Shown here piece by piece: positions 61,854 through 64,000 of a stretch of 64,000 bases of DNA; positions within the stretch are counted from its first letter, which is position 1; each line of letters begins with the position of its first letter. This DNA comes from Acidovorax defluvii. Lineage in GTDB: Bacteria; Pseudomonadota; Gammaproteobacteria; Burkholderiales; Burkholderiaceae_C. The stretch covers positions 1 through 64,000 of the forward strand of contig QLTU01000006.1 in assembly GCA_003268905.1 (NCBI GenBank), written 5' to 3'. The notes beneath the pieces were generated by a model that was not told the origin of the DNA, searched no databases, and saw only the letters and a list, made by a program, of their open reading frames with translations. The position numbers and the translations under genes were made by a program.

Positions 61854-62633
61854 TTACTGGTGGGTGAAGTTCGCCGTGCGCTTGTTGACAAAAGCGTCCA
61901 TGCCTTCCTTCTGGTCCTGGGTGGCGAACAGCGCATGGAACAGCCGGCGCTCGAACATCACGCCGTCAGACAGTGAGCCTTCGAAGGCCCGGTTCACCGA
62001 CTCCTTGGCGGCCATCACCGCAATTTGCGAGAAGTTGGCAATGACCAGTGCTGCGCCCAAGGCTTCTTCCATCAATTTGTCCAGAGCGACCACGCGGCTC
62101 ACCAGGCCTGCGCGTTCTGCCTCCACGGCGTCCATCATGCGGCCGGTGAGGGCCATGTCCATGGCTTTGGATTTGCCCACTGCGCGCGGCAGGCGCTGTG
62201 TGCCACCCGCGCCGGGGATCACCCCGAGCTTGATTTCGGGCTGGCCAAACTTGGCGTTGTCGGCGGCGATGATGAAGTCGCACATCATGGCCAGTTCGCA
62301 GCCGCCACCCAGTGCAAAGCCGCTCACGGCCGCAATCACGGGTTTACGGATGGCGCGGATCTGCTCCCAGTTGCGGGTGATGTAGTCGCCCTTGTAGGCG
62401 TCGGCGAAGCTGTATTTGGCCATGGCGCCAATATCGGCACCGGCGGCAAACGCCTTTTCGCTGCCCGTGATGATGGTGCAGCCAATCTTTTCATCGGCAT
62501 CAAACGCCTTGAGCGCCTCGCCCAGTTCATTCATGAGCTGGTCGTTCAGGGCATTCAGTTGTTTGGGGCGGTTCAGCGTGATGACGCCAACCTTGTCCGC
62601 TTCGATGCGAACCTCAATGGTTTCGTAGGCCAT
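61854..62633 (-). CDS. Enoyl-CoA hydratase
   Basis: 259 residues of the crotonase family. It has [20 protein letters not shown], the oxyanion-hole stretch [28 protein letters not shown] with the catalytic Glu, and [21 protein letters not shown] with the second Glu region. It hydrates trans-2-enoyl-CoA in beta-oxidation; chain length and gene symbol cannot be fixed. Its 3' end lies 24 bp before tRNA-Met on the same strand. Confidence 0.94.
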   Translation of the reverse strand: MAYETIEVRIEADKVGVITLNRPKQLNALNDQLMNELGEALKAFDADEKIGCTIITGSEKAFAAGADIGAMAKYSFADAYKGDYITRNWEQIRAIRKPVIAAVSGFALGGGCELAMMCDFIIAADNAKFGQPEIKLGVIPGAGGTQRLPRAVGKSKAMDMALTGRMMDAVEAERAGLVSRVVALDKLMEEALGAALVIANFSQIAVMAAKESVNRAFEGSLSDGVMFERRLFHALFATQDQKEGMDAFVNKRTANFTHQ

Positions 62634-62727
62634 GAAATCTCCTGGGTTGATGGGTTATTCAGACAACCTGGGGGACTATACCGAAGCACAAAGTCGGGCC
62701 GGTTGTGCTCCGCGATGGCGCTGCCGC

Positions 62728-64000
62728 TCAGGCCAGCCAGCGTCCCAGCGCAGTGCTGTCGGTTGCGGTGAGGCTGATGGTGTCTGGCGTTGCTGCAGTG
62801 GCCTTGCGGCTGCGCTGCCCTGCCGGTTTTGATTTGCCGGGGGCAACAGCCGCCTGTGCAGCCGGCAGCGCCATGGGCAACTGCAGCAGGCGGCCATCGC
62901 GTGCCACCACGGCGGTGACCTGTGTCGCCGCTCCCGCATAAAACGCCACATCCTCCAGCCGGGCAATGCGCCAGCCCTGGCCTTGCACTTGCAGGCCCAG
63001 CCACTCATCCCCCGCGGCCATGCCCGCCTTTTCGGCGGGGCCGCCACGCAGCACGGTCTTGAGCTGCACGCTGTGGTTTTCGGTGACGCGCAGGCCCAGG
63101 CGCTGCGCCAGCTGGGGCTGCTCGGGCTTGAGTGCCACTCCATGAGCGGCCAGCAGCTCGGCCAGGGGGAGTTCGGCGGTGCTGTGCACCCACTGGTCCA
63201 GCTCGTTGTCCAAGGACCGCCCCGCCAGCGAGGCCAGCTCGGCGCGCAGGTCGGCCTCGGTCATGGGGCCGCCGGCGCAGCGCTTCCAGAGGGCGCGCAT
63301 CACGTCGTCGAGTGTGGTCTTGCCTTCACGGCGCAGCGTGAGATCCAGGCACAGGGCGACCAGCGAGCCCTTGGTGTAGTAGCTCACCGTGGCGTTGGGG
63401 GTGTTTTCATCCTGGCGGTAATACTTCACCCAGGCATCAAAACTGGCCTGCGCCACCGTCTGCACGCTGCGGCCCGGTGTCTGCAGCACCTGGTTGGTGG
63501 CCTTGCCCAGCAGCTTGAGGTAGGTGGCATCGTCGATCAGACCCGCACGGCGCAGCAGCAGGTCGTCGTAGTAGCTGGTGAAGCCCTCAAAAAACCACAG
63601 CAGCTGGGTGTAATTCTCCTGGCTGTAGTCGTAGCGGAAAAACTCTGCCGGGCGCAGGCGCTTGACGTTCCAGGTGTGGAAATACTCGTGGCTGATGAGG
63701 CCGAGCAAGGTGGTGTAGCCATCACTGGCGCGCGCTTCGCCCGTGCGGGGCAGGTCATGCCGGCCGCAAATCAGGGCCGTGGAGTTGCGGTGTTCCAGGC
63801 CGCCATAGCCGTCGTGAACGGCATTGAGCATGAAGAGGTAATTTTTGATTGGCGGCTTGCCCTTGCCGTGCCAAAAATGGATGGCGGTCTCGCAGATTTT
63901 CTGGGTGTCGGCCAGCAGGCGTTTGCCGTCAAACGATGGCGCGGCACCCGCCACCACGAAGCGGTGGGCCACGCCGCAGGCGGTGAATTGCCCGCTCCAG
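62728..64000 (-). CDS. M61-family metallopeptidase (glycyl aminopeptidase-like), 5' end cut off
   Basis: The C-terminal 424 or so residues; the frame continues past the right edge (CGVAHRFVVAGAAPSFDG is internal to the family). The zinc motif is HEYFHTWNVKRLRP, with GGLEHRNSTAL upstream and SYYTKGSLVALCLDLTLR downstream. A PDZ domain follows (LGLRVTENHSVQLKTVLRGG ... AGMAAGDEWLGL). These are secreted or periplasmic peptidases in other bacteria. Start and signal peptide are outside the window. Confidence 0.93.
   Translation of the reverse strand, partial: WSGQFTACGVAHRFVVAGAAPSFDGKRLLADTQKICETAIHFWHGKGKPPIKNYLFMLNAVHDGYGGLEHRNSTALICGRHDLPRTGEARASDGYTTLLGLISHEYFHTWNVKRLRPAEFFRYDYSQENYTQLLWFFEGFTSYYDDLLLRRAGLIDDATYLKLLGKATNQVLQTPGRSVQTVAQASFDAWVKYYRQDENTPNATVSYYTKGSLVALCLDLTLRREGKTTLDDVMRALWKRCAGGPMTEADLRAELASLAGRSLDNELDQWVHSTAELPLAELLAAHGVALKPEQPQLAQRLGLRVTENHSVQLKTVLRGGPAEKAGMAAGDEWLGLQVQGQGWRIARLEDVAFYAGAATQVTAVVARDGRLLQLPMALPAAQAAVAPGKSKPAGQRSRKATAATPDTISLTATDSTALGRWLA

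Overview
The window is high-GC chromosomal DNA of a betaproteobacterium, most likely a member of the Comamonadaceae (Acidovorax-like). The evidence is the gene content (clustered cyanophycin genes, adjacent pilS-pilR, the accB-accC-prmA-zinc ribbon-PfkB run, a single-gene gspF) and many copies of a palindromic repeat built on AGCTATT and AGCGCTTAT cores. I recall that repeat from this family but could not check it by search. Apart from an IS30-type transposase tail at the left edge, the window is core chromosome.

Layout: 1-750 holds the IS30 fragment and a frameshifted DUF805 gene. 828-3093 is groES-groEL behind an overlapping sigma-32/sigma-70 promoter and a CIRCE operator. 3305-6867 carries a DUF2628/SPOR protein, a TerB-like protein and a DsbA-family oxidoreductase. 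7086-15483 is a cyanophycin island: creA, cphA, a second cphA with a degenerate P-loop, then divergently an ABC transporter with a zinc ribbon and a DUF1854 protein. 15666-23664 is mixed housekeeping (EF-hand protein, 5'-nucleotidase, gspF, SDR, LLM oxidoreductase, CZB protein, ruvC, DUF3297, RNase H-like). 23762-28388 is a minus-strand run RNB exonuclease - TonB-like - aroE - mtgA. 28565-36577 holds an O-antigen/pilin ligase, a YqiA-like esterase, a kinase-HDOD-GAF fusion, rodA, yegP and tldD.

37303-38608 is a class I DAHP synthase gene behind what reads as a complete transcription attenuator. An 18-codon leader peptide has six aromatic codons in a row, and it is followed by mutually exclusive hairpins and a terminator. 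I consider this the most interesting unlisted element. 39191-45257 contains mpl, a TlpA-like protein and accB-accC-prmA. Between accB and accC the first 33 bp of accC are present in three tandem 109-bp units that form overlapping mini-ORFs. 45314-48326 has a zinc-ribbon/DUF3426 protein, a PfkB kinase and a lysine/alanine-repeat histone H1-like protein. 48510-52916 is nrdA-nrdB with a two-box NrdR operator. 53154-58008 has ampD, pilR, pilS, a PP0621-like protein and a CcsA-like protein. 58094-64000 has ffh, miaB, a secreted unknown, tRNA-Met, an enoyl-CoA hydratase and a cut-off M61 peptidase.

Stretches without genes: 2948-3304 holds the groES promoter and CIRCE, then nothing recognised beyond one small GC-rich hairpin. 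4598-4957 holds one dispersed palindrome and a heptamer tandem repeat. 42591-42927 is the accC-head repeat array. 52776-53153 holds the nrdA promoter, the NrdR boxes and an ampD terminator. All other gaps are under 300 bp.
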